A stretch of DNA of 12,624 nt, from positions 1 to 12,624 of the forward strand of contig CALFIT010000003.1 of NCBI GenBank assembly GCA_937877465.1, given 5' to 3'. Positions 1 through 6,425 of this stretch are shown here, one piece after another (position 1 is the stretch's first letter; every line of letters starts with the position of its first letter). The position numbers and the translations under genes were made by a program. The DNA comes from an uncultured Bacteroidales bacterium. GTDB lineage: Bacteria; Bacteroidota; Bacteroidia; Bacteroidales; F082. The notes below the pieces were generated by a model. The model did no database searches. It was not told the DNA's origin and saw only the letters and a program-made list of their open reading frames with translations.

Positions 1-3000
1 TGTAGGTGACGGGGATGGTGATATCTCCGTTGTTGAGCGTGCCACGGTTCTGGAGGAATTGCTCGTTCTTGGCCTCATCATCTCCCGACCACATATGGTG
101 GTCTTGGAAATATTGAGGATAGATGGCTAGCAAGTAGCCTTTGCCACGGGTGAATTCGTCTTCGTTTGAATATTCTATATTCACGTGGTTGGCTGGAATG
201 TCCTCTCCAGAATAATCCATGTGCCAGTGACTAAGACTGTTGCGCTTGAAGTTAATCCAATGATATTGTTTCTCGAAGAAACAGTAGAAGTCAACGGGCA
301 TGTATGATGCTGCATCAGTTGGGAATACTGCTGCATCATCATTACCAGATTCAAGCCAGAAAGTACAAGGATTTTCTTCCCAACTGAATGGATACTGTAT
401 GTTAGCATATTGGTTTTCATTGCCATATTTCCAGCCAAACTTACTGCCTTTCAATGAAGAACTCACCAAGTGCCAACGTTGACCGTCAGGCGTATAAAGG
501 TTAGTATTATTCCATCCTGTATTGGGGTCATAAGTAACAGGATCGCTAAAGCTCTTCATGGTTTGGCATGTGTATGCATCGATTTCGGCAGAAGTACTTT
601 GCAACAGAGAAACATTTTCGTCGATATAGACCATCGTTCCAGCTTCTGTCGATGTGCCTTTACTGGTGTCGTCTTTCTTATAAAGGTTGATGGTACCACC
701 ATAAATAGCAGCTGCCTGTTCCATACTATATGTTGAGCTGTTCACATTCATATTGCCGTTATTATGGCGCTCAAGCATCTGGTCGAGATTCAATGCATAA
801 TCCAAGGCGATGCCGTCGGTGGACGCCACACAGTTGAAGTCCGTGAATTTCAAAATGGGATAGTCTCCGTTGATGTTACCGCCGTTGGGTGAAGTGGAAT
901 AGCCACCTGCGGTGGTGCGCTTCCATGAGGATTGTCCTTCTCCAACATTTTGGTTTAAGAGAATCAACATAGGTGTGCCTCCAATGATAATACCGTTGGT
1001 CCATGCGCCACCCACCATATTGTCGTTGCTACGACCTTGACGTATCAGAGAAGGAGCATAGGTTACCGAATACAAGGGGAATGTTGTGGTTTGGTCGGCA
1101 ATAGCAGCAACCGAAACCGGAGTAGGTACATTACCCGGCACATAACAATTGTTGATAGTGCCACTTTCGGTGTCGCTACCGACATTGGTTCCCACCAATT
1201 GGCCAAATTGGATGGCATTGGTGCCTGTTTGTGTGCCATAGTTTTGAGGCCTTTCCAGTCTAACATAGCAGTTGTTGATGCTTCCGTATGACTCTATATA
1301 ATTCTCGTCAACCTTGTCCACTCCATGATTGCGGCCAACAAGACCACCCACATAGCGGAAATAGCCGTTGTTATCAATTTGGTTATTCCAATTGGCATTG
1401 TCGCCAAGGTAGTTGAACACACCATTGGTAAAACTATTCTCGAGTTTGGCGTTGTGCTTCATTTCGCCTACCATGCCACCCATGCTGTAAGCTGTCAGCG
1501 TGGCCATGGCCATGCTACTATGGATGGTGCCGCCGTCGTTGAGGCCTACCAAACCGCCATAAATCAACTTCATGTCCTCATCGGGTTCGTCGTTGTTGCA
1601 GGTGATACGACCAACTGCTTCGCAATTGTAGATGGCACCGCCTGTGAGCGTATCGGCGATGATGCCGTGGTGCACAAAACCGCTGTTGTGGTGCTTGCCT
1701 CGGAAGTCGGCGTCGAGCACAAAGACATTCTTGACAACGCCAGTGGTTTCCCCGTTGCCTTTCACATTGGCGAACATGCCAGGGAAGACCACCACTTGGC
1801 TTTGCCCACCCGTAGTTTGCTTATAATACTTCGATGCATTGTTCTTCAATCCAGTGATGACATATCCATTACCATCGAACACGCCTTCATAAGCTAATTT
1901 GACGGTTGGAACCGTGTAGGTATGCTCTTCATCACCCCAAACAACATTGCCATCTTCATCCACGAATTGGTTATTGTCATTGCACTTGTATCCACAGCCA
2001 ATCGGTACCCAGTTGTGGGCGCTCATGTCGATGTCGGCAGTCAATTTGCCCGAAAGTGTAGGATCAGAGGCAATTGTGTTGTTATCAGCATAGTTGATTC
2101 GTCCATTCACGCGGCTGATGAACCATGCCAAATCTTCGGGTGAGTCGATGTTTTGAGGGTCGAACCCCTGAGGCTCTGATGTGACAATTTCTGTCCACAC
2201 GTCGCCTAAGACGTTGGTCACGGGGCAATCGAAATGAATGGGAGACTGCGTGCCATTAGGGAGAATGACAGACATTTCACCATTGGTTTGTATGCCATCA
2301 CCCCATACACCTTCTTCAATCTGAATATAGAATTTGATGACCAGTTTTCGGCCAGCACAACCATTAATTTCATTATTAACAATAATCGGGTGGCAGTAAT
2401 GTTCCTTAAAGTTAAACCCTGTGATTTGTAAGGTTTTTCCGTCGGACCCACCGATGGTGACCACATTGGAGGAGTTGAGCCTGTTCTCATATCCACCAGT
2501 TACCACTCCGTTCTCAAGCGTAAGCGTACCATTTTCATTTGCTGTGATGACATCAAAAGTATAGTTGTAATTACCTTCTGTTCCTGTTACGCTAGTAAGT
2601 TTGGGCGCATATACATAAATGTCGTTAATAGTTGCACCATCTGGCAGCGTGAAGCTGGGTGAAATGATGTCTTGGATGATGGTGCTGCTTCCCATATCGA
2701 TAGGTTCTGCACCACTTTGAGAAGCGATGCTTTGGAATGCTGACTGCAACGAATTCATACTGCTGGAGCCATAATAGTATCCGCTATAATTACTCACAGC
2801 TTGTCCACCTACCTCTGTGGTCCATCCATGCCATGTGTTTACTGATTCATCAAAATCGCTGGAAATGAAGTGCAGCAAGCCGTTGGCACAAGCATAGGAT
2901 CCATAAGAACCACCTGAACCAGTACCTGCCCATTGGTTGTATCCCTCTAATTCAGTTTTTGTAGTTTTGTACGCACAACTATTGTCTGCATTATCAAACA

Positions 3001-3943
3001 CTCCTATGCTGAAGATTCTGGGGCTTGCATCGTTTTCGGCATCATGCTTGTCGACGACAATGGATTTAATAGAGGATGCTTTGGCAACAGCAGCATCAGC
3101 TTCTTCTACGACACCAGAATCATCATTATCTCGCCAATATGTGTTTGTAGTCCATTGAATGCCAGGATATCCATCAGTAAAGAACACTACAACCATGCCA
3201 CGGGGATAGGTCTTTCCATCCGCTGTAAATGTAGTGATTTCGCGATTGGCAAATACATTGTAAGCCATGTCCAAGCCATATTGCATGTAAGTGCCTCTCT
3301 TACAATTGCTTTTAATAATTGTATTAATAGCCGATGTAACATCGCTATTCATTGATGAGCCGTCTTTGATTTCTATCAAAGAGCCTCTATATTCCTCGTT
3401 TGTATAGTCTGGATAACTGTTATTTTGAGTTCCTGTTCTTAGCTGAGTGCCAGCAAAAGCAGCTTGAGATGATGAACCACCTGAACCACCTGGACCACCT
3501 GAACCTCCTGACAAAGCTTCAGATCCTCCGGCAAAGCTGCAAATGGCAATGCGGTGGTCTACATCATTATTCACAGCATCCGTGAGCATCATGTCACAGA
3601 AAGATTGCACGGCATTTTTCAAAGTAGTCATGCTATTTTCCATTGACTTTGAAAAATCCAGCACCAGCACGATGTCGTTAGGCTGGCTGGTAGAAGAAGT
3701 GATGTCGGTACCCGTGACATAGGTCTCAAGGGTAATCCATCCACTGTGTCCAGTGTTGTCGTCTGGGGTGAAGTTCTTGCTCATCACCAAACCCTCAGGA
3801 GCGTTGCTTTGTCCCCAAGCGTTCATTCCGCCCAGGGCGAGCACCCCTATTATTAATAAGGTGTGCCCGAGGGCGCGTTTCCATTTGCCGTGGCTGCGTT
3901 TGGCTAAGCCGCGTCTTTGTTGGTCGTTTTGTTTCATTTTCAT
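1..3943 (-). CDS. Large secreted VWA-domain protein with GLUG-like repeats (partial, C-terminus off the left edge)
   Basis: The frame is open from ATG 3943 (a second in-frame ATG lies at 3937) to the left edge, about 1314 codons without a stop; base 1 belongs to an incomplete codon. The N-terminus has a basic stretch, a hydrophobic segment (about residues 25-42) and AWG-Q, a plausible signal peptidase I site. A von Willebrand A domain follows (about 90-410), with the MIDAS motif DFSKS at 96-100 and TDG at 256-258. It is interrupted at about 145-159 by a Gly/Ser-rich insert. Four GLUG-like motifs (GGLVG, GGMVG, GGLVG, GQLVG) start near 796, 822, 866 and 914. The last part has WHLVSSSL, a GKGYLLAIY segment and GTLNNGDITIP, a pattern I associate with Bacteroidota cell-surface proteins. 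The role is probably metal-dependent adhesion or binding outside the cell; the ligand is unknown. A type IX sorting domain could lie beyond the edge. It follows the small HTH gene by 47 bases. Confidence 0.85.
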   Translation of the reverse strand, partial: MKMKQNDQQRRGLAKRSHGKWKRALGHTLLIIGVLALGGMNAWGQSNAPEGLVMSKNFTPDDNTGHSGWITLETYVTGTDITSSTSQPNDIVLVLDFSKSMENSMTTLKNAVQSFCDMMLTDAVNNDVDHRIAICSFAGGSEALSGGSGGPGGSGGSSSQAAFAGTQLRTGTQNNSYPDYTNEEYRGSLIEIKDGSSMNSDVTSAINTIIKSNCKRGTYMQYGLDMAYNVFANREITTFTADGKTYPRGMVVVFFTDGYPGIQWTTNTYWRDNDDSGVVEEADAAVAKASSIKSIVVDKHDAENDASPRIFSIGVFDNADNSCAYKTTKTELEGYNQWAGTGSGGSYGSYACANGLLHFISSDFDESVNTWHGWTTEVGGQAVSNYSGYYYGSSSMNSLQSAFQSIASQSGAEPIDMGSSTIIQDIISPSFTLPDGATINDIYVYAPKLTSVTGTEGNYNYTFDVITANENGTLTLENGVVTGGYENRLNSSNVVTIGGSDGKTLQITGFNFKEHYCHPIIVNNEINGCAGRKLVIKFYIQIEEGVWGDGIQTNGEMSVILPNGTQSPIHFDCPVTNVLGDVWTEIVTSEPQGFDPQNIDSPEDLAWFISRVNGRINYADNNTIASDPTLSGKLTADIDMSAHNWVPIGCGYKCNDNNQFVDEDGNVVWGDEEHTYTVPTVKLAYEGVFDGNGYVITGLKNNASKYYKQTTGGQSQVVVFPGMFANVKGNGETTGVVKNVFVLDADFRGKHHNSGFVHHGIIADTLTGGAIYNCEAVGRITCNNDEPDEDMKLIYGGLVGLNDGGTIHSSMAMATLTAYSMGGMVGEMKHNAKLENSFTNGVFNYLGDNANWNNQIDNNGYFRYVGGLVGRNHGVDKVDENYIESYGSINNCYVRLERPQNYGTQTGTNAIQFGQLVGTNVGSDTESGTINNCYVPGNVPTPVSVAAIADQTTTFPLYSVTYAPSLIRQGRSNDNMVGGAWTNGIIIGGTPMLILLNQNVGEGQSSWKRTTAGGYSTSPNGGNINGDYPILKFTDFNCVASTDGIALDYALNLDQMLERHNNGNMNVNSSTYSMEQAAAIYGGTINLYKKDDTSKGTSTEAGTMVYIDENVSLLQSTSAEIDAYTCQTMKSFSDPVTYDPNTGWNNTNLYTPDGQRWHLVSSSLKGSKFGWKYGNENQYANIQYPFSWEENPCTFWLESGNDDAAVFPTDAASYMPVDFYCFFEKQYHWINFKRNSLSHWHMDYSGEDIPANHVNIEYSNEDEFTRGKGYLLAIYPQYFQDHHMWSGDDEAKNEQFLQNRGTLNNGDITIPVTY
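3476..3511 (-). repeat. Four 9-bp units coding a Gly-Ser/Pro linker inside the VWA domain
   Basis: Four consecutive 9-bp units (3476-3484, 3485-3493, 3494-3502, 3503-3511) read ACCACCTGA with single-base variants on the plus strand. On the coding strand they give SGG-SGG-PGG-SGG. Gain or loss of a unit would change linker length by three residues without a frameshift. Confidence 0.8.
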
Positions 3944-3990
3944 TTTACTGTAAGTTTATTATTTGTTGTTGTCTATTTTGTTTCTCGTTG

Positions 3991-4239
3991 TCAAGCTGTC
4001 GGGTTCGCAAAGATCAGTCGGTCAAGCCCTTGCATGAAGTCGGGGCTGGCGGCCTCGCCCAAATGGACAAAGAGCGCCGCCTCCATGTTGGAGCAGGCAA
4101 GCAAACGGCTCACCTCCGCGCGGCTCATGCCTGCCTCGTCCGCCAACCATTCGGCATTGCGGCCCTCAACGGCAAGCAAGCCACTCAAATAGCGGCCCGC
4201 ATGAAACTCCATAGCCGGTCTATCGACTGTAGTGTGCAT
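3991..4239 (-). CDS. Small helix-turn-helix DNA-binding protein
   Basis: This 82-residue protein has an HTH at about residues 29-48 (AEWLADEAGMSRAEVSRLLA). A second half, with NMEAALFVHLGEA and a PDFMQGLD segment, resembles small Bacteroidota HTH proteins in which a helical hairpin follows the DNA-reading helix. The start at 4239 has an AGGA stretch a few bases upstream; an alternative ATG at 4212 would remove nine residues but leave the HTH intact. It lies 47 bases upstream of the VWA gene on the same strand and diverges from the XRE gene at 4442, so regulation of either unit is a reasonable inference. The family call rests on pattern recognition; no partner or target can be seen. Confidence 0.65.
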   Translation of the reverse strand: MHTTVDRPAMEFHAGRYLSGLLAVEGRNAEWLADEAGMSRAEVSRLLACSNMEAALFVHLGEAASPDFMQGLDRLIFANPTA

Positions 4240-4256
4240 AGGATCCTGTTTTTTTC

Positions 4257-4266
4257 TACTATAGTA
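4257..4266. promoter_or_regulatory. 10-bp perfect palindrome upstream of the small HTH gene
   Basis: TACTATAGTA is a perfect palindrome 18 bases upstream of the HTH start codon, within its likely 5' untranslated region. It is a possible operator half-site pair. At 10 bp and AT-rich, chance occurrence is possible. Confidence 0.3.
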
Positions 4267-4313
4267 ATTTTGTCATACGATGCCACAGTGGAATAACTTT
4301 CCAAAAGGCGCTG

Positions 4314-4321
4314 CAAAGATA
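4314..4321 (-). promoter_or_regulatory. Putative -7 promoter box for the HTH-VWA unit
   Basis: On the minus strand the sequence is TATCTTTG, matching the Bacteroidota -7 consensus TAnnTTTG, about 75 bases upstream of the ATG at 4239. No clear -33 TTTG is visible at the usual spacing, so the call is moderate. Confidence 0.45.
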
Positions 4322-4329
4322 TTGCTTTT

Positions 4330-4357
4330 TTGCGATATAACGATACTATTTGCGATA
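4330..4357 (+). promoter_or_regulatory. Cluster of short direct repeats, candidate operator
   Basis: TTGCGATA at 4330-4337 is followed directly by the related TAACGATA (4338-4345), and an exact TTGCGATA recurs at 4350-4357 after four bases. Two copies of the related TTGCAATC lie at 4373-4380 and 4404-4411, the latter overlapping the -7 box of the XRE gene. The spacing between two divergent HTH genes suggests regulator binding; this is inference. Confidence 0.4.
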
Positions 4358-4386
4358 AAAAAAATGGAAATATTGCAATCCATTAA

Positions 4387-4417
4387 ATCTCAAAGGATTA
4401 ATTTTGCAATCTGAGAT
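4387..4417. promoter_or_regulatory. Inverted repeat straddling the XRE promoter
   Basis: ATCTCA (4387-4392) and TGAGAT (4412-4417) form a 6-bp inverted repeat with 19 bases between the arms, centred on the -7 box at 4399-4406. The position fits autorepression by the downstream XRE protein. The arms are short, so this is suggestive only. Confidence 0.35.
4399..4406 (+). promoter_or_regulatory. Putative -7 promoter box of the XRE gene
   Basis: TAATTTTG matches TAnnTTTG and lies 35 bases upstream of the ATG at 4442. The nearest TTG upstream (4373-4375) is 23 bases away, slightly longer than the usual spacing. Confidence 0.5.
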
Positions 4418-4441
4418 AAAGTTTTATTTCAACAAAACAAG

Positions 4442-4771
4442 ATGCAGAGCGTTTTAGACAATATTGAGGCCATCAGGAAGGAGAAACATGTGAAGCAGGA
4501 GGTCATCGCCGCCGAGTTGGGCATCAAGCAAAGCTCTTATTCGAGTTTCATCACGCGCGGGAGCGACATCACCTTCAGCCGCCTGTCGCGCATCAGCAGC
4601 ATCTTGGGGGTGCCGGTAGTGGACATCATCACCTATCCCGAGCACTACATTCCCGAGGCCCAGGCGGACCTGTGCCCGTATTGTCAAGAGAAGGACCGTA
4701 CCATCCAGCATCTCAACCATTACATCGAGCTATTGGAGGTTCGCCTCTCGTTTCCCAAAAGCAAGTCTTAA
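4442..4771 (+). CDS. XRE-family HTH transcriptional regulator
   Basis: This 109-residue protein has an N-terminal Cro/CI-type HTH (about residues 4-62; recognition region EVIAAELGIKQSSYSSFI at 20-37), followed by the typical second half ITFSRLSRISSILGVPVVDII. A short C-terminal tail has a single CPYC pair (78-81) and a heptad-like helix (about 84-103), which may serve dimerisation; one CxxC could bind metal only across subunits. It diverges from the small HTH gene at 3991-4239 and probably controls that intergenic region. It is convergent with the DUF4143 ATPase, with only six bases between the two stop codons and no obvious terminator hairpin. Confidence 0.8.
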   Translation: MQSVLDNIEAIRKEKHVKQEVIAAELGIKQSSYSSFITRGSDITFSRLSRISSILGVPVVDIITYPEHYIPEAQADLCPYCQEKDRTIQHLNHYIELLEVRLSFPKSKS

Positions 4772-4777
4772 GGCGAG

Positions 4778-6061
4778 CTAAAGCTTCAGGCAGCCGATGG
4801 GCACCACAAAGATGCCATCGGGGCGGCGGTAGGCATACTGCCCTATGGCCGTCAGCACCATCTTGAAGTTAGGTTCGGGCATTCGCGTGATGTCGATTTT
4901 GTTGGCCAAGGCGTTCAAGGTTTTCACGCCTTCATTAATAAGGGTCTCGCCGCCTAACTTCACTTCAACCAAGCCGTAGTGCCCGTTGCGCAGGTGTACC
5001 ACGGCATCGCATTCCAATTTGTTGCTGTCGCGATAGTGATAGACTTTTCCGCCCAAAGCCTCGGCGTACACCCGCAAATCGCGAACCGCCAAGGTCTCAA
5101 ACAGCAGGCCGAAGGTGTTCAGGTCGTTCATTAAGTCGTTTGGCCCGATGCCCAACGCTGCGACGGCAATGCTCGGGTCGACGAAATAGCGAGTGTCGGA
5201 GGTGCGAATGGCTGTCTTGCTGCGCAAATTGGGATTCCATGCAGGCATGTCCTCTTCCATGAAGATTTTCTTCAGCACGTCGATGTAACTTGCGATGGTG
5301 TCTTCGCTCATGCTCGGTTGGGCGTTGGCTGTAAGGTCGGCATAAATCGTTGAGATAGGCACCTGCCCTCCTTGATGGCGTGCCAAGCTGCGGATGATGC
5401 GCAGCATGAAGTCGGCATTGCGCTGCACGTCATCGACCCGAGAGATGTCGCTGTGCAAGACGCCGTCAAGATATGCATTGGCAATCCGCAAGGCGGCTTT
5501 TTCCTTCAGCGGCAAGGCACCGGGCCAGCCGCCACGGCAGGTGAGGTAGGCCATGGCTTCCAAATCGTGGGGACCTTGGTATGCCTCAGGCACGGCACCT
5601 TCAAAAAGGCTGCCCAAGCTGACCTCTCCGCTGCTGTCGCCCGACTCCCAAAGTGTCATTGGGCGCATCAATAGCCATGCGAAACGTCCCGTGCCGGAAT
5701 GGAAAATCATGTCGCGCTGCTTTTTCTGAGGCACAGCCGAACCCGTGAAAATGAATTGCCCTTGGTGTCGCTCACGATGGTCAACCTCAAAACGGGCTGC
5801 ATCCCACAATTGCGGCACCAATTCCCATTCGTCAATCAGGCGTGGCGTAGCGCCTTGCAGCAACGCCTTGATGTTCACCTCGGCCATGTGGAGGTTCTGG
5901 GCTTTAGTGCTGGGGTCGTCCATATAAAGAATGCTTTTGGCGTGTTGCTCTGAGGTCGTTGTCTTTCCGCACCACTTGGGACCTTCCACCAAAACGGCAC
6001 CGACGGCCTCTAATAAATCCTCCAATAATTGGTCGCAAACTCTAGGTTTATATTCACTCAT
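4778..6061 (-). CDS. AAA_14/DUF4143 P-loop ATPase with C-terminal PD-(D/E)xK-like domain
   Basis: This 427-residue protein matches the AAA_14 plus DUF4143 family seen widely in bacteria and archaea. Visible marks are Walker A GPKWCGKT (27-34), a Walker B-like LIDE (75-78), FIFTGSA (103-109), the family segment around RPMTLWESG, and a C-terminal D352...E366-V-K368 pattern typical of the PD-(D/E)xK nuclease fold. The length is normal for the family and no motif is broken. The biological role is not established; some relatives are discussed as accessory or mobile genes. The ATG at 6061 sits just downstream of a good Bacteroidota promoter. It is transcribed away from the second ATPase at 6426-7850 and towards the XRE gene. 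Confidence 0.88.
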   Translation of the reverse strand: MSEYKPRVCDQLLEDLLEAVGAVLVEGPKWCGKTTTSEQHAKSILYMDDPSTKAQNLHMAEVNIKALLQGATPRLIDEWELVPQLWDAARFEVDHRERHQGQFIFTGSAVPQKKQRDMIFHSGTGRFAWLLMRPMTLWESGDSSGEVSLGSLFEGAVPEAYQGPHDLEAMAYLTCRGGWPGALPLKEKAALRIANAYLDGVLHSDISRVDDVQRNADFMLRIIRSLARHQGGQVPISTIYADLTANAQPSMSEDTIASYIDVLKKIFMEEDMPAWNPNLRSKTAIRTSDTRYFVDPSIAVAALGIGPNDLMNDLNTFGLLFETLAVRDLRVYAEALGGKVYHYRDSNKLECDAVVHLRNGHYGLVEVKLGGETLINEGVKTLNALANKIDITRMPEPNFKMVLTAIGQYAYRRPDGIFVVPIGCLKL

Positions 6062-6084
6062 TTTTCTAGATTTTTATTTTGCTG

Positions 6085-6113
6085 CAAAAATACTAAAAAT
6101 CTGATAAATACAA
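6085..6113 (-). promoter_or_regulatory. Promoter of the DUF4143 ATPase gene
   Basis: On the minus strand, TTG (6113-6111) is followed after 18 bases by TATTTTTG (6092-6085). This is close to the Bacteroidota -33/-7 layout of TTTG and TAnnTTTG. Transcription would start near 6078, giving a leader of roughly 17 bases before the ATG at 6061. Confidence 0.6.
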
Positions 6114-6124
6114 GTAATTTTCTC

Positions 6125-6216
6125 TTTTTCATTCACCAAGTTGAGGATTTTTCATTCACCAAGTTGAGGATTTTTCGTTCGCCAAGTTGAGGATTTTTCG
6201 TTCGCCAAGTTGAGGC
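6125..6216 (+). repeat. Four 23-bp tandem repeats
   Basis: Units are 6125-6147, 6148-6170, 6171-6193 and 6194-6216. Each starts TTTTTC, has a variable middle and ends CCAAGTTGAGGA; the last base of unit 4 differs. Units 1 and 2 are identical, with A at both variable positions (CATTCACC). Units 3 and 4 both have G at these positions (CGTTCGCC). The array lies between the DUF4143 promoter and the stray mutS2 fragment. Function unknown. Confidence 0.9.
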
Positions 6217-6224
6217 TGACATAG

Positions 6225-6289
6225 TCATTTGAAGTAAACCCTAGTAATCCCCGTGCCGCCCGTTTCCAATGAGGCGTCGCAGAAGCGTT
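6225..6289 (-). repeat. 65-bp duplicate of the mutS2 3' end (copy away from the gene)
   Basis: These 65 bases are identical to 7916-7980, the last 20 codons of mutS2, two bases of the codon before and its stop. The match ends exactly at the stop codon (6224 is g, 7915 is a) and at its other end at 6289/7980. Upstream in the mutS2 frame the copy runs straight into a TAA, so it is a non-coding fragment. It forms a direct repeat around the DUF234 ATPase cassette. Confidence 0.95.
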
Positions 6290-6331
6290 ATATCAATAAG
6301 GTGCAGGCTTCCTCTTTGTCGCTCTTCGTGC

Positions 6332-6382
6332 GAGAACCTTGACCAAAACTCGAAAAAAATCGGAGTTTTGGTCAAGGTTCTT
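6332..6382 (+). repeat. Palindromic block, left copy
   Basis: A perfect 19-bp stem (AGAACCTTGACCAAAACTC at 6333-6351 with its complement at 6363-6381) encloses an 11-base, A-rich loop. The 51 bases 6332-6382 are identical to, and in the same orientation as, 7854-7904. The block ends two bases before the first -7 box of the ATPase gene, so it may stop read-through into that gene or form part of a recombination site. Confidence 0.95.
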
Positions 6383-6384
6383 CG

Positions 6385-6401
6385 TAAATTTGTTATTTTT
6401 G
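6385..6401 (+). promoter_or_regulatory. Two candidate -7 boxes for the DUF234 ATPase
   Basis: TAAATTTG (6385-6392) and TATTTTTG (6394-6401) both match TAnnTTTG just downstream of the palindromic block. The second would give a leader of roughly 18 bases to the ATG at 6426. A TTTG at 6367-6370 inside the hairpin's right arm could act as a -33 element for the second box, with a slightly long spacing of 23 bases. Confidence 0.5.
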
Positions 6402-6425
6402 CCGATTGAAAAATCATCAAATGCC

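Noticed and set aside
1325..1897. 190-codon plus-strand frame
   Set aside because: It is antisense to the VWA protein frame, which has recognisable GLUG-like motifs here; the opposite frame has no recognisable domain.
4454..4720. 88-codon minus-strand frame opposite the XRE gene
   Set aside because: The plus-strand frame has a convincing HTH and promoter; the antisense product shows no domain.
6125..6216. 23-bp repeats as a CRISPR array
   Set aside because: The units are directly adjacent with no spacers, and no cas gene is nearby.
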